DNA of 64,000 nt from positions 1 through 64,000 of the forward strand of contig JAKLJX010000009.1 of the NCBI GenBank assembly GCA_023150945.1. Reading direction: 5' to 3'. A program made the position numbers and the translations under genes. Every line of letters starts with the position of its first letter. Position 1 is the first letter of the stretch. This stretch comes from a bacterium. GTDB lineage: Bacteria; Zhuqueibacterota; Zhuqueibacteria; Zhuqueibacterales; Zhuqueibacteraceae. Positions 41,545 to 51,578 of the stretch are shown here, piece by piece. The notes under the pieces were generated by a model. It was not told the origin of the DNA. It made no database searches and was given only the letters and a program-made list of their open reading frames with translations.

Positions 41545-44070
41545 TTATCTCAGAATCGAGAAGTAGCCGGTTTGCTGGCCGCCAGGGTACTCCGCCACGT
41601 AGATATACAAGCCACTCGTGACTTCAATGCCGTCTTTGGAGAACATGTCCCAAAACAGCGTGCCGTCATTCGGGTTGGTGCCGGTGAATTCCAGCACATC
41701 GATGACCTGGCCGGCAACATCGAGAATCGTGATCTTCGTGCCGGTGGGCAGATTGAAGAACAGAATCTTGTGCTCCAGGCCGGTGTCATGCAGGGCTTGT
41801 TTCTTGTAGGGATTCGGTTTGACGCGAATCTTCAAGTCGCCTGACGCAATCTTGGCCGCATCCGCCAGCGGTGCCTTCAAGATGAAATCCGCACCGACCT
41901 TCTTCAGGCCATCCAGCGTCTTCGGGAAGAAGGAGTTGCCGGTGGCAAAGTGATAGGTGCCTTCCCACAGACCCGAGGCGCCATTCCAGTTGTTCTTGTG
42001 GCTCTCCAGGCTGGTGAAGGGCTGGCCGGCGATGTTGCCGCTTTCATTGTCGTAGGCGGCCACATAGTACCAATACTTGAAGCCGAACTGCACCAACTCG
42101 TTGATGTCTTCAAAGACGTACTTGTACTGCCCGGCGTCGGTGCCGGTGTTGAGGAAGTTGGCCAGTTCCGCCTTCGGGATGGTGCGCACGAGTTTGTACG
42201 GGCCCCAGGCGTTGGGATCCTGCACGCGGTAGAAATCGGCCGCGGTGCTGATGTTGGGATTGTTGGGCCGGCCCAGCGCTGCCAGCTCGGCATCGGTGGG
42301 GTTGGCCTTGGTCTGCTGATGATAGGTCTCCATGATGCGGGTGCCCACCTCGAGCGAATTCACCCGCGGGAAGGCGGTGGTGCGGTAAATCTTGTAGCCC
42401 GCAAAATCCGCCGCGGTTTCCGCACGGTTGTCCCACTTCACGTTGACCTTCACGCCCACGCTCGGCTCGATCTTCATGTCGGGAGTCGGCGGCGGGGTCG
42501 GCACGTTCCAGTTGTTGTCATAGGCCCACTGCGCCGCTTTGCGCGACTGCCGTGCACCCTGCAACCGGAAGCCCATGTACTCCACCATCACGATATTGAT
42601 GGTCTCACCCACTTCGAGCGAGAAGGGGCCGACACCCACGTAGAAGTCGCCGTCAAAGCCGTGGGAGTAGGAATAGCCTTCGGTCCAGTCATCTTTGGCG
42701 TTGGGGTTGCCCAATTCCCAGTTCTGCACCCAGGAGTTGTTGTACTTCATGCTGCCATCGGGACGGCCGCGCTGGCCTTCCGGCTTGACGATGCCGACGA
42801 AGGAGAGCGGATCGCCTTCAACATAGGGTTTGCTGGTGTCAAACCAGTTGGGATCAGGTTTCAGCTCGAACTTGGTGCGGTCCCAAATCTTGCCGCCGTT
42901 GGCATACCAGGTGCCCATGGAAAGAATGTGGTTTTCCCAGGCATTGTGATCGTTGTTGCCGTAGCCTTTGCTCACGGAGGTGAACCAGCCGCGTTGCGCG
43001 CCGGTGCCCACCGGGTGGCTGTCGTAAATTGTCTTCTTGTCGGGTTGCGCCACGCTGCTGCCGTTGGCGGGCAGCGCGCCTTGCTTCGCCGCGATCCATT
43101 GGTGGCCGACGTACAGATCTTGATACCAGCGCCGCGGGTTCATGGTATTGCCCAGCGTGCGCTTGCCGTCCACCGCCCACGGGATGGTGACCTGCTTGCC
43201 TGAGGCCGTGGTAAAAGTCCGGGTGGTGGTGAGATCACCAGGCGAGGGCCCGCTGAAATTGACCGGCACATCCCAGGGATTGCCGTTTTCGTCCGGCGTG
43301 GCATCGTAGCCGGTAATGACGCCGGTGAACCAGCCGGAAGTGCCGCGCGTGCCCGCCAGGCTGTTGGTCATGCTGTTGATCGGCTCGCTGCGCATGTTGA
43401 GCACCAAACAGTTGATGCGGTTGTTGGTGCTCTCCGGGGTGCCGTTGCCGTCGGCGTCGAGCACACCGGTGTTGGTCAACTCGAATTCAACCGCGATGAA
43501 GTCGTTCATGTTGGCGTGGTTGACTGCGTACTGCCGCACGCGCATCTTCACATAGACGCCCATGTTGGTCGGGCCTTCGGCCTGATAGAGAATTTGGTTG
43601 CGCGCATTGGGATCGACCCACTGCGCCGCATTGTCCGCCAGGCGCTGGTTGTAGGGCGCCGGCAGGCTCACCTTGCTGGTCTCAAAGGCATAGAGATAAT
43701 CCTTGGCCCGCGGATCGGTCGAGGAAGTGAAGTTGTTGATGCCGGGGGTGTACTCGATCATCTCGATGGCCTGCTTCCACGGAATATGCATGTCGGTGCC
43801 GGCGATGTTCTGGGTCGGTGTGGTCCATTGCCGCTCGAGATTACCGACGCGCACCAAATACCAGGACTGGTTGGGATTGTCCTGTTGCTCGTAATACGTC
43901 TTTCTCACCCAAGTGGGCGCGAACGTATCCCAGAGATCGCCGGCGGTGATGACGCCGACCTTGGGATAGGGGTCATTGGGTTTGGCGAGGCTCTGAGCCA
44001 GGAGATCCTGCTGGAACAGCACTCCGGCCAGGAGTCCGACAAGTATGACAAGGAATTTGGTTGATTTCAT
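41545..44070 (-). CDS. Large secreted protein with C-terminal FlgD/type IX sorting-like Ig domain
   Basis: 841 residues from the ATG at 44070 with GAGGAAA upstream; a GTG lies four codons earlier. Signal peptide MKSTKFLVILVGLLAGVLFQQDLLAQ. Long tyrosine/tryptophan/asparagine-rich middle region without a recognised enzymatic motif; a fibronectin-like segment near 535-690 (VKVNVKWDNRAETAADFAGYKIYRT). The last 95 residues (KIRVKPNPYKK ... TKITILDVAGQVIDVLEF ... DGIEVTSGLYIYVAEY) match FlgD-like sorting domains. It lies between the TonB receptor and the PorV gene and replaces the SusD position; surface glycan-binding is a plausible but unproven role. Confidence 0.8.
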   Translation of the reverse strand: MKSTKFLVILVGLLAGVLFQQDLLAQSLAKPNDPYPKVGVITAGDLWDTFAPTWVRKTYYEQQDNPNQSWYLVRVGNLERQWTTPTQNIAGTDMHIPWKQAIEMIEYTPGINNFTSSTDPRAKDYLYAFETSKVSLPAPYNQRLADNAAQWVDPNARNQILYQAEGPTNMGVYVKMRVRQYAVNHANMNDFIAVEFELTNTGVLDADGNGTPESTNNRINCLVLNMRSEPINSMTNSLAGTRGTSGWFTGVITGYDATPDENGNPWDVPVNFSGPSPGDLTTTRTFTTASGKQVTIPWAVDGKRTLGNTMNPRRWYQDLYVGHQWIAAKQGALPANGSSVAQPDKKTIYDSHPVGTGAQRGWFTSVSKGYGNNDHNAWENHILSMGTWYANGGKIWDRTKFELKPDPNWFDTSKPYVEGDPLSFVGIVKPEGQRGRPDGSMKYNNSWVQNWELGNPNAKDDWTEGYSYSHGFDGDFYVGVGPFSLEVGETINIVMVEYMGFRLQGARQSRKAAQWAYDNNWNVPTPPPTPDMKIEPSVGVKVNVKWDNRAETAADFAGYKIYRTTAFPRVNSLEVGTRIMETYHQQTKANPTDAELAALGRPNNPNISTAADFYRVQDPNAWGPYKLVRTIPKAELANFLNTGTDAGQYKYVFEDINELVQFGFKYWYYVAAYDNESGNIAGQPFTSLESHKNNWNGASGLWEGTYHFATGNSFFPKTLDGLKKVGADFILKAPLADAAKIASGDLKIRVKPNPYKKQALHDTGLEHKILFFNLPTGTKITILDVAGQVIDVLEFTGTNPNDGTLFWDMFSKDGIEVTSGLYIYVAEYPGGQQTGYFSILR

Positions 44071-44142
44071 AGGTTTCCTCACGATAGAGTGGAGAACGCA
44101 AAGTTCGAATCACGGCTGAAGCGGGCCGCGCGGCGGCGGCGC

Positions 44143-47070
44143 TTAGAACGAGAAATCAATGCCGACATAGATCTCACGCGCGATGTCGTAGAGCGGCAGA
44201 CCATCCTGCGTCGTCGGCCGGTTCAAATCGCCGGTGGGATCCTGATTCTTCTCCCACAGGGTCGAGCTCGGGATATTGTAGCTGTCCCAGGTCAGGATGT
44301 TGCTCTGGTTGAACAGGTTGCGCCCTTCCGCGAACAGCCGGGCGAAGCGCGTGCCGCCGAGATTCAGGCCCTTGGACAAGCGGAGGTCGGTGCGATAGCT
44401 CCACGGCGAGCGGTCTTGTTCACGGCCGCGCGGATCCGTGGTGGTGTTGGTCAGGAAATACCAGAACCCGCTTTGCGCCGTGCTGATGCCGGTCACATCG
44501 ATGTCAAACGGCAGATCGAGCAGGAAGGTCAACGACAGGCGGTGTTCCCGGTCGAAGCCGGAATCCAGCGCGTTGCCGCCGCCGGTGATGTTCACCGGAT
44601 AGGTATTCCACTGATAGCGATCGTCGAAGGGGATCGGCCCATCCACCACCGAGAAGGAGTTCTTGTTGATGGAGATCGAAGAGGCATTGGCCGCGCCCTT
44701 GATGTAGCTGTAGGAGTAGGTGAAACGGCCGGACAACCAGCCCGAAGGCCGCTTCTCCAGCGTGACTTCGATACCACGGGAATCGGCGTAGCCAAAACTG
44801 GTCAGATAGGTGTAAGAACCAAAGCCTTGTCCGGCCACCGGATTGATCGTGTAACCGGCGGTGCCGTAGTTGCTGATGTCGCGGTAATAGGCCGTGACGT
44901 CAACCGAATAGTCCGGCAGGAACGACCACTGCGTGCCGATTTCGTAGGCTGTGGCCTTGGACGGCTCCAAACCGACGTCTTGCAGCACGGGCAGGGAAGG
45001 ATTGGCCCAGTTGCCGTAGTTTTCGAACAGCAAGCCGAACGGCGGCGGGGAGAAGAAACGGCCCCAGGAATAGTGCATGGCCGCGTTGTCGGAAATCGGG
45101 TGCGAAATACCCAGGCGCGGGCCGATGAACCATTCCACCGGTACATTGGCGGCGCGCAACTGCGTGCGTTGCAGGGCGCCGTTGGCAAGCGTGTCGGTGC
45201 GGGAAACGTTGTAGAAATCTTTGAACTGCTCGGCGCCGGTGTCAAACGCATCCACGCGCACGCCGGCGTTGATGATGATGCCCTGATACTCGATGCGATC
45301 CTGGGCGTAGAAGGCCCATTCCTTGGGATGCAGCTTGTACGAGGTTTGTTCGAAGGGGAAGCTCTTGTCGAAGGTCTTGATGACCTGGGTGCGTTGCTGG
45401 AAGTTCTCCACCGTGTGATAACGGTACAGGAATCCGGCTTTGAGCTGATGGTGGAAACTGATCTGGCTGGTGATATCACCTTTCAGTTGCAGGGCATTGC
45501 GCTTCAATTCTTCGTAGTACCAGCCGGGCTGGCCGAAGCGATACTGGCCGGAGCTGAAGGGCACGTCGAAGTAGCGGTCGTTGCCCGGGTCGCCGGTGAA
45601 GGCGGTGCGGCGAGTGCCGATCACACCGTTGCCACCCACGCCCAGGTACTTCTCGGATTGCTCCTTGCTGCGGAGAATCAGAAACTCGCCGTTTTCGCCC
45701 TCTTCGATGATGCCGTCGCCGTCGTCATCGGAATAGCCGAAGCGCGAGGTGCGGCCGGTGTAGCTCGCGCGCACGTCGAAGAAGGTCTTGGGCGAAATGT
45801 TGTTCGTCCACGCCAGGTAGCTCACAATGCCGAGCTTTTCGTTTTGGGGATTGCCGAGCGGGAAGAATTTATACTTGCTGGTGAAGGAACGATTCTTCCA
45901 GCCTCCCAGCACGCCGCCGTCGTTGACGATGGCATTGGCGGTGATCTTCTGGGTATTGGTCAGATTGTAGTTCAACTTGAGCGAGGCGTTGGCTTCGCGG
46001 TTGAACTCATCGAGAAAGCGGCCATTGGAGTTCAGCAAACGGCCGGTGAAATAGAAGTTGCCCTTGCTCGTCAACGGGCCGCCCAGTGACAGCTCGGCGT
46101 CGACGGTGGGATCACTGGCCAAACCGTAATGATCGACGCTCGCCTGATTGAACGTCATCAGGTTGGCCTTCACGCTGTCAGCCGCTTTGCGGTTGTTGAG
46201 CAGGGACTGCTTGTCCGCCAGATAACGTGGCAGGTCGTTATAAAGCTTCGGGCCGGCATAATCCAGGCCGCCGGCGCTGCTACGCATGAACAGCTTGCCG
46301 GAAAGCTTGCGGCCGCCATCGCGCGTCGCAATGTTGATGATGCCGGCGGAGGCAGCGTCATACTCCGCATTGAAGGTTCCGGCCAACACCGCCAATTCCG
46401 AAACCGACTGCGCGTTGACTTCCACCATGTTGGTTTCGTTGCCTTCCGAACGGCGCACGCCGCTGTAGGTCTGGTAGACCTGGTTGCTGCCCGTGCCGCC
46501 GGAGAAATAGGTGTCGGAGATGTTGATGCCGTCCACCAGGGTGCGGGAATCATACTTGCGGCCGCCGCGAATGTAGCCGCGGAAAGTGCTGGCCGTGGTT
46601 TCCACGATCTGCGCGATGCTCGAGGTCGGCAGGGTATTGTTCAACTCGGCGATGCCGATGTTCGAGCGCGAGGCCGTCAGCGTCCGGTCGACCAGCGGCC
46701 GCTCCGCCACCACGGTCACCTCTTCGCCGGCCACCATGGTTTGCGTGAGCGAAATGTCGATCGGCGTGGTGACATCCAGGCTCACTGCGATATTGCTGAT
46801 GGTGACGGTCTCATAACCGATGTAGGTGACCCGCATGCTGTAAACCCCCGGAGGCACATTCAGAATGAAGTAGTTGCCGTTGGCATCACTGCTGGCGCCC
46901 AGGGTGGTGCCGACCACCACCATGTTTGCTCCCGGCAACGGCGCGCCGTTCTGCGCATCTTTCACCGTGCCGGCTATCTTGCCCAAGCCGGCCAAGGCGC
47001 TCGTCGCGCCCAGGAAAACGAAGGCAAGCAGCAAGGCGCCAACCACACTTCTCAACGTTCGATCATGCAT
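44143..47070 (-). CDS. TonB-dependent receptor with carboxypeptidase-regulatory-like domain
   Basis: 975 residues; ATG at 47070 with GGAGGG 6 nt upstream. Signal peptide 1-27; carboxypeptidase-D-regulatory-like domain about 30-115 (KIAGTVKDAQNGAPLPGANMVVVGTTLGASSD); plug about 125-260 (FRGYIRGGRKYDSRTLVDGINI, SELAVLAGTFNAEYDAASAGIINIATRDGG); barrel to a terminal phenylalanine (YVGIDFSF). It imports a large ligand across the outer membrane with TonB energy. Compared with SusC it lacks a SusD partner in the window. First gene of a three-gene operon; its promoter should lie in the following 1.1-kb divergent gap. Confidence 0.93.
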   Translation of the reverse strand: MHDRTLRSVVGALLLAFVFLGATSALAGLGKIAGTVKDAQNGAPLPGANMVVVGTTLGASSDANGNYFILNVPPGVYSMRVTYIGYETVTISNIAVSLDVTTPIDISLTQTMVAGEEVTVVAERPLVDRTLTASRSNIGIAELNNTLPTSSIAQIVETTASTFRGYIRGGRKYDSRTLVDGINISDTYFSGGTGSNQVYQTYSGVRRSEGNETNMVEVNAQSVSELAVLAGTFNAEYDAASAGIINIATRDGGRKLSGKLFMRSSAGGLDYAGPKLYNDLPRYLADKQSLLNNRKAADSVKANLMTFNQASVDHYGLASDPTVDAELSLGGPLTSKGNFYFTGRLLNSNGRFLDEFNREANASLKLNYNLTNTQKITANAIVNDGGVLGGWKNRSFTSKYKFFPLGNPQNEKLGIVSYLAWTNNISPKTFFDVRASYTGRTSRFGYSDDDGDGIIEEGENGEFLILRSKEQSEKYLGVGGNGVIGTRRTAFTGDPGNDRYFDVPFSSGQYRFGQPGWYYEELKRNALQLKGDITSQISFHHQLKAGFLYRYHTVENFQQRTQVIKTFDKSFPFEQTSYKLHPKEWAFYAQDRIEYQGIIINAGVRVDAFDTGAEQFKDFYNVSRTDTLANGALQRTQLRAANVPVEWFIGPRLGISHPISDNAAMHYSWGRFFSPPPFGLLFENYGNWANPSLPVLQDVGLEPSKATAYEIGTQWSFLPDYSVDVTAYYRDISNYGTAGYTINPVAGQGFGSYTYLTSFGYADSRGIEVTLEKRPSGWLSGRFTYSYSYIKGAANASSISINKNSFSVVDGPIPFDDRYQWNTYPVNITGGGNALDSGFDREHRLSLTFLLDLPFDIDVTGISTAQSGFWYFLTNTTTDPRGREQDRSPWSYRTDLRLSKGLNLGGTRFARLFAEGRNLFNQSNILTWDSYNIPSSTLWEKNQDPTGDLNRPTTQDGLPLYDIAREIYVGIDFSF

Positions 47071-48158
47071 AATGACCCTCCGTGTTAGAAACCAGGGGAT
47101 AAATGAGTATCAGATCGTTTCGTGGGTACCGCCGTCCTTTTACCGAAGCGCAAGAATTTAGCCGGCCGTCACCTCCTTCCTTTTTGGAATTTCGATCCTG
47201 CGTGGGTTACGCTTCCTGACGCGAAGCACTTCTTGACGCCTGAGCCGGCAACACGGCCCGGCGACCGGGCACTGATTTCAAGACCAGCGCACCGGTCCGC
47301 AAAGCTGTCCACCCCGGACCGGGTCTGCGAGAATCTGCTCACCGAACTGACAAATGCGACGTGGGGGAGCGGCTGACGAATTGGGGAAGAGTCGAGATTG
47401 GAGCATGAACCGTTTCGTCTGCATGAGTGTTTTCGACCAAAACCAGTTCAACGAATTATGGAGGAACTGCCGCGCTCTTCCTCGACCGCGGCACTGCGAG
47501 ACGGCACAAGGAGAACAAGAGGGAAATCAGCCAAGTGGCCTGAAAATCAATCATTATTGCCGCCAATATCTTTGCTACCGCTGCGGAAAAAATTGGCTTT
47601 TTTGGCGCATTGCTTTTTGGGCCATCGCAGCGATTTGCGGCTTGCTATTCGAGGCGAACTCTGTTACCATTGCGCAGTCTCCGCCCGCAGGACGCCCGCT
47701 CGCGACCAGTTTGCCGCCCGTGTGGCCACTGCGCCCGATCAGCGCAGGGGAATTCGCGCTCCCTCCCCTGCCGCCGGCTCAATGCCAGATGCCAAAAAAG
47801 AATTCACCGGAAAGGCAATGAAATTTGCGCCGGCGCGGTTAGATTAGTGTCCGTCAAAAAGCATCACCGCCCGGGCGCTTCGTCATGAACAAGAGCGAGT
47901 TTTAATCGACTTGTGCAGCTTCGGAGTCAAGCGCTTTGGCGGTTTCTTCATTTCTGGGCAGAGGCGACAGATTATCTTTGCCGGCGGTGCCGGTGAATCG
48001 GCCTTATCATTTTGTAGAATATTTGCTTATGCCATCCCGGCGGATTCTTCCGGATTTGGCACGACGCGAGGATTCATGACACGGCGACCAGCGCCGGCAA
48101 CTCAACGCACTGGCCGCCTCCACCTACTCGAACCTCTCACCCCCACCGGAGGTCAGGA
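47071..48158. other. 1.1-kb divergent intergenic region
   Basis: Separates the minus-strand receptor operon from the plus-strand catabolic cluster and must hold both promoters. Only the Shine-Dalgarno sites at each end (GGAGGG near 47075 and GGAGGTC near 48147) are clear. Two overlapping open frames at 47354-47847 have no ribosome site, no family likeness and a composition like the rest of the gap; I do not call them genes. No riboswitch or tRNA was recognised. Confidence 0.6.
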
Positions 48159-50270
48159 ATGCACATCATCGGCATGCACGTACTTGACGCCACGATCATT
48201 GTTGCCTACTTCGCGGTCATGATCTGGATCGGGAAGATCCTCCAGAAACGCATGCACAGCACCGAAGACTATTTCATGGGCGGCCGCCGCATGGGCCGGC
48301 TGTATCAGTTCTTTCTCAATTTCGGCGGCTCCACCGACGCCAGCCAGGCCGCGGCCGTCTCGCGCGAAATCTACCGCCAGGGCATTGCCGGCATGTGGAT
48401 TCAATACCTCGTTCTCTTCCTCACGCCCTTCTACTGGTTCACCTCCATGCTCTTTCGCCGCGCCCGGCTGGTGACGCTCGGCGATTTCTTCACCGAACGC
48501 TTCGAAAGCAAGTTTTTGGGCGGTGCCTTTGCCGTGTTCACGATCTTCATGGCGCTGTTCGGCACCGCGGTGGGTTATCTGGTCTCGGCGAAGACGTTCA
48601 TGGCGCTCACGCCCAAGCCGGCGTCGGCCTACACCGCGGCGGAAAGACTGAAGGTGGATTCCTACTACGAGTATCGTGAACTCAAAGTCCTCTATACCGA
48701 GGGCAAACTGCCGGAAGAAAAGCAGGCACGCTATCAAGAACTGCGCAGCATGGACAACAAGGGCCAATTGGGCGCTTTCATTTCCCACGTGAAGCCGGTG
48801 TATTTCTATTTCGCCTATGGCACCATCGTCTGCATCTACGTGCTGCTCGGCGGACTGACCGCCGCCGCCATGACGGATGTCATCCAGGGCATTCTGATGA
48901 TATTTTTCTCCTGCCTGCTCATCCCCTTCGGCTTGATCAAGATCGGCGGATTTTCCGGCCTGCACGCCGCGGTGCCGGAACACATGTTCTGGCTGTTCGG
49001 CACCGAGGCGCTGAGCGAATATGCCTGGTACACCATCGCGGCGATGTCGTTCGCCAATCTCGTCTCGATCACGGCGGTAGCCACCGGTATGCAGGTGAGC
49101 GGGTCGGCGACCAACGAGAATACCGCGCGCTTCGGCATTATCGGCGGCATGATGTTCAAGCGGGTGATGATGATTTTTTGGGCATTCGCCGGCCTGCTCG
49201 CCATCGGCTTGTTTGCCGGGCAATTGAATGATCCCGATCTCATCTGGGGCTACATGACGCAACAGCTTCTCGGCCCGGGCTTCATCGGCATCATGATGGT
49301 CGGCATTCTGGCTGCCAACATGTCCTCGCTGGATGTGCAGTCGGTCTCGCTCGCCGCGTTGTTCGTCAATCAAGTGTACAAGCCACTGGCGCCGCACAAA
49401 TCCGAACAGCACTACATGGCCGTGGGCCGCGTGGTGATCTTTCTCACGATTTTCGGCGGCATCGGCATGGCGCTCTACGTCAAAAACTTGCTGGAGCTGT
49501 TCAAATACTTCATCAGCATGCCGGCCATTTTCGGCGCCGCGATCTGGCTGGGCTTCATGTGGCGCCGGCTGAGCGCCAAGGCGGTGACGATTCAAGTCTT
49601 CGTTTCGTTTCTGATCATCGTCATCATCCCCAATCTATTCACCACATGGGGCGTGACGCGCGGCCATGCGCCGTTTCTGAAGCAAACGGAAGAACGGCAA
49701 ATCGTCGTTCACACCAAGGCGCTGCAGACCGACGTGGATGCCGGCCTGGCCCGCGAAGTGGGCGAACGCATCGCCAAAACCCGCGTCATTCCGCCCTACC
49801 CGATTTTCTTCGACAAAATGGCGCGCGAGAATCCCGAAGATCCCAATTCCCGCCTGATCGGCATCGGCCGGTTCAATGCCGAGTTGTGGGTGCTGAGCTG
49901 GTTCGGCCTCGATTTTTCCGGCTTCAACAAAGCCCAGCTCGAAGCCACGCGCTTCGCGTTCGATGCCCTGTTTCCGCTGCTGTGCTTGATTGTGCTGAGC
50001 TATTTCACCCGGCCCGCCAGCCGCAAGACGCTGGACTTTTTCTTCGCCAAAGTGCACACGCCGATTCAGCCCACGCACGAAGAAGACACGCGGCTGGTGC
50101 TGGCCAACGCGGCACACATGCAGCACTTCGAATCGCGCAAACTCTTTCCCAGAACCCAATGGGAGTTTCACAAGCCGATGAAGATGGATTACCTCGGCTT
50201 CTTCGGCACCTGGGGACTGGTTGGGTTGATCGTTTTGTTGTTGTGGATTGTGGTCAATCTCGGTGCTTAG
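48159..50270 (+). CDS. Sodium:solute symporter (SSS family) 2
   Basis: 703 residues; GGAGGTC before the ATG. Hydrophobic helices run from ATIIVAYFAVMIWIG to GLVGLIVLLLWIVVNLGA. Family pattern STEDYFMGGRRMGRLYQFFLNFGGSTDASQAAAVSREIYRQG after helix 1, YVLLGGLTAAAMTDVIQGILM, and GILAANMSSLDVQSVSLAALFVNQVYKPL. It carries a larger hydrophilic loop (about residues 155-210) and a long cytosolic stretch near 520-600 absent from the first symporter, so the two are not recent duplicates. First gene of the plus-strand cluster; likely importer of the monosaccharide or uronate processed by the downstream genes. Confidence 0.92.
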   Translation: MHIIGMHVLDATIIVAYFAVMIWIGKILQKRMHSTEDYFMGGRRMGRLYQFFLNFGGSTDASQAAAVSREIYRQGIAGMWIQYLVLFLTPFYWFTSMLFRRARLVTLGDFFTERFESKFLGGAFAVFTIFMALFGTAVGYLVSAKTFMALTPKPASAYTAAERLKVDSYYEYRELKVLYTEGKLPEEKQARYQELRSMDNKGQLGAFISHVKPVYFYFAYGTIVCIYVLLGGLTAAAMTDVIQGILMIFFSCLLIPFGLIKIGGFSGLHAAVPEHMFWLFGTEALSEYAWYTIAAMSFANLVSITAVATGMQVSGSATNENTARFGIIGGMMFKRVMMIFWAFAGLLAIGLFAGQLNDPDLIWGYMTQQLLGPGFIGIMMVGILAANMSSLDVQSVSLAALFVNQVYKPLAPHKSEQHYMAVGRVVIFLTIFGGIGMALYVKNLLELFKYFISMPAIFGAAIWLGFMWRRLSAKAVTIQVFVSFLIIVIIPNLFTTWGVTRGHAPFLKQTEERQIVVHTKALQTDVDAGLAREVGERIAKTRVIPPYPIFFDKMARENPEDPNSRLIGIGRFNAELWVLSWFGLDFSGFNKAQLEATRFAFDALFPLLCLIVLSYFTRPASRKTLDFFFAKVHTPIQPTHEEDTRLVLANAAHMQHFESRKLFPRTQWEFHKPMKMDYLGFFGTWGLVGLIVLLLWIVVNLGA

Positions 50271-50286
50271 CACAACGGCGCAAGGC

Positions 50287-50341
50287 CGGACTTGGACACA
50301 AGGGCTGGCAGAGAAATCTCCTCACTCCGCGTCCAAGTCCG
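50287..50341 (+). other. 11-bp perfect inverted repeat between symporter and aldolase genes
   Basis: CGGACTTGGAC (50287-50297) pairs with GTCCAAGTCCG (50331-50341) across a 33-nt loop, between the symporter stop (50270) and the aldolase start (50373). It lacks a T run, so it is more likely an mRNA-stabilising or attenuating hairpin than a full terminator. Confidence 0.6.
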
Positions 50342-50372
50342 ACTTCGCATGTGTATCCAACGGAGACTTGGC

Positions 50373-51209
50373 ATGAGTATGAACAAAAAATTCCGTCTCA
50401 ACCGTCTCTTTGGCACCTCCGGCAAATGCCTGGATGTTGCCATCGACCACGGCTTCTTCAATGAAGTGAGCTTTCTCAGCGGCATCGAGAACCTCGAGCA
50501 CGCCATTCATGCGCTGGTGGCGGCACAGCCCGATGCCATTCAACTCACCGTCGGCCAGGCGGAAATCCTGCAGCGCATTCCCGGCAAGCACAAGCCGGCA
50601 CTGGTGTTGCGCACCGACGTCGCGAATTGCTACAACCCGCAGGTCCACGACGTGCTGTTCAGCTACGTCATCGATGATGCGGTCGAGCAGGCGCTGGTGC
50701 TCGACGCCGCGTGCGTGGTGGTGAATTTGTTGATCCTGCCCAACCAGCCGGATTTGCACCGCCAGTGCGTGGCCAACGTCGCGCGCCTGAAACCGGTCTG
50801 CGAACGCTACGGCATGCCGCTGATGGTCGAACCGCTGGTGATGCAGCCCAACGAGAAAAAAGGCGGCTATCAGGTCGACGGCGATCTCAACAAGATTTTG
50901 CCGCTGGTGCGCCAGGCCAGCGAGCTGGGCGCGGACATCATCAAGGCCGACCCCTGCGACGACGTCAGCCAGTATCATCGCGTCATCACGATTGCCGGCC
51001 GGCCGGTGCTGCCGCGCGGCGGCGGCAAGGCCGCCGAACGTGAGGTTTTGCAGCGCACCTATGATCTCATCCAGCAGGGCGCGAGCGGCATTGTCTACGG
51101 CCGCAACATCATCCAGCACGAAAAGCCGGTGGCGATGACGCGCGCGCTGATGGCGATCGTGCACGAAGGCGCCAGTGTCAACCAGGCGCTCGCGCTGCTG
51201 AAAGATTAG
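50373..51209 (+). CDS. DhnA/LsrF-type class I aldolase
   Basis: 278 residues from the ATG at 50373 (GGAG upstream). LDVAIDHGFFNE near residue 20 and the late ADIIKADPCDDVSQYHRV, VLPRGGGKAAEREVLQRTYDLIQQGASGIVYGRNI are typical of the DhnA/FbaB family, where the lysine in the KADPC segment forms the Schiff base. These enzymes cleave or thiolyse phosphorylated ketoses (fructose bisphosphate, LsrF substrate). Placed between the symporter and Gfo/Idh gene, it is the probable carbon-carbon-cleaving step for a phosphorylated product of the PfkB kinase in this cluster (inference). Confidence 0.88.
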   Translation: MSMNKKFRLNRLFGTSGKCLDVAIDHGFFNEVSFLSGIENLEHAIHALVAAQPDAIQLTVGQAEILQRIPGKHKPALVLRTDVANCYNPQVHDVLFSYVIDDAVEQALVLDAACVVVNLLILPNQPDLHRQCVANVARLKPVCERYGMPLMVEPLVMQPNEKKGGYQVDGDLNKILPLVRQASELGADIIKADPCDDVSQYHRVITIAGRPVLPRGGGKAAEREVLQRTYDLIQQGASGIVYGRNIIQHEKPVAMTRALMAIVHEGASVNQALALLKD

Positions 51210-51578
51210 CGCCGCAAAATTGCGCGGTCTGTTGCGCCGGCTCGCGGCTTCCCGGCGCTTGCCGGCAGCGCTCCCAACGCGCCGCTGGCGCCGTTGCCTT
51301 GCAGAACGCCGCGAGCACTCTGTTGCCCGGTGTCGTCCCGCAGGGATCTTGTGAGTCACTTGGCACAGCGCCTGGATTCTGGCCTTTGTTTCTGAGTACA
51401 GCTTGCGAGCGTGAGCAGATTTTGTGAGTCACTTGGCACAACGCCCAAATCCCCATGGGGATAGACCGCAACGCAAAGTAGATTGCCAGCAGATGAAAAT
51501 GTTCTCAATGCGAGACGGACAAACTGCTGCTGCATGACCTTTCCAATAAATGACTGACCCAAACCCTCGTGAGACCCC
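51210..51578. other. Intergenic gap with partial dispersed repeats
   Basis: About 370 bp. Two partial repeat units (51330-51373 and 51415-51455) share GTGAGTCACTTGGCACA, the centre of the short-form dispersed repeat. The rest is GC-rich with no gene. Confidence 0.6.

Noticed and set aside
44089-46089. 666-codon plus-strand frame opposite the TonB receptor
   Set aside because: Antisense shadow of the receptor barrel.
47354-47847. Overlapping frames in the divergent gap, one with a hydrophobic stretch
   Set aside because: No ribosome site, no family likeness, and two frames compete over the same DNA; more likely regulatory DNA.
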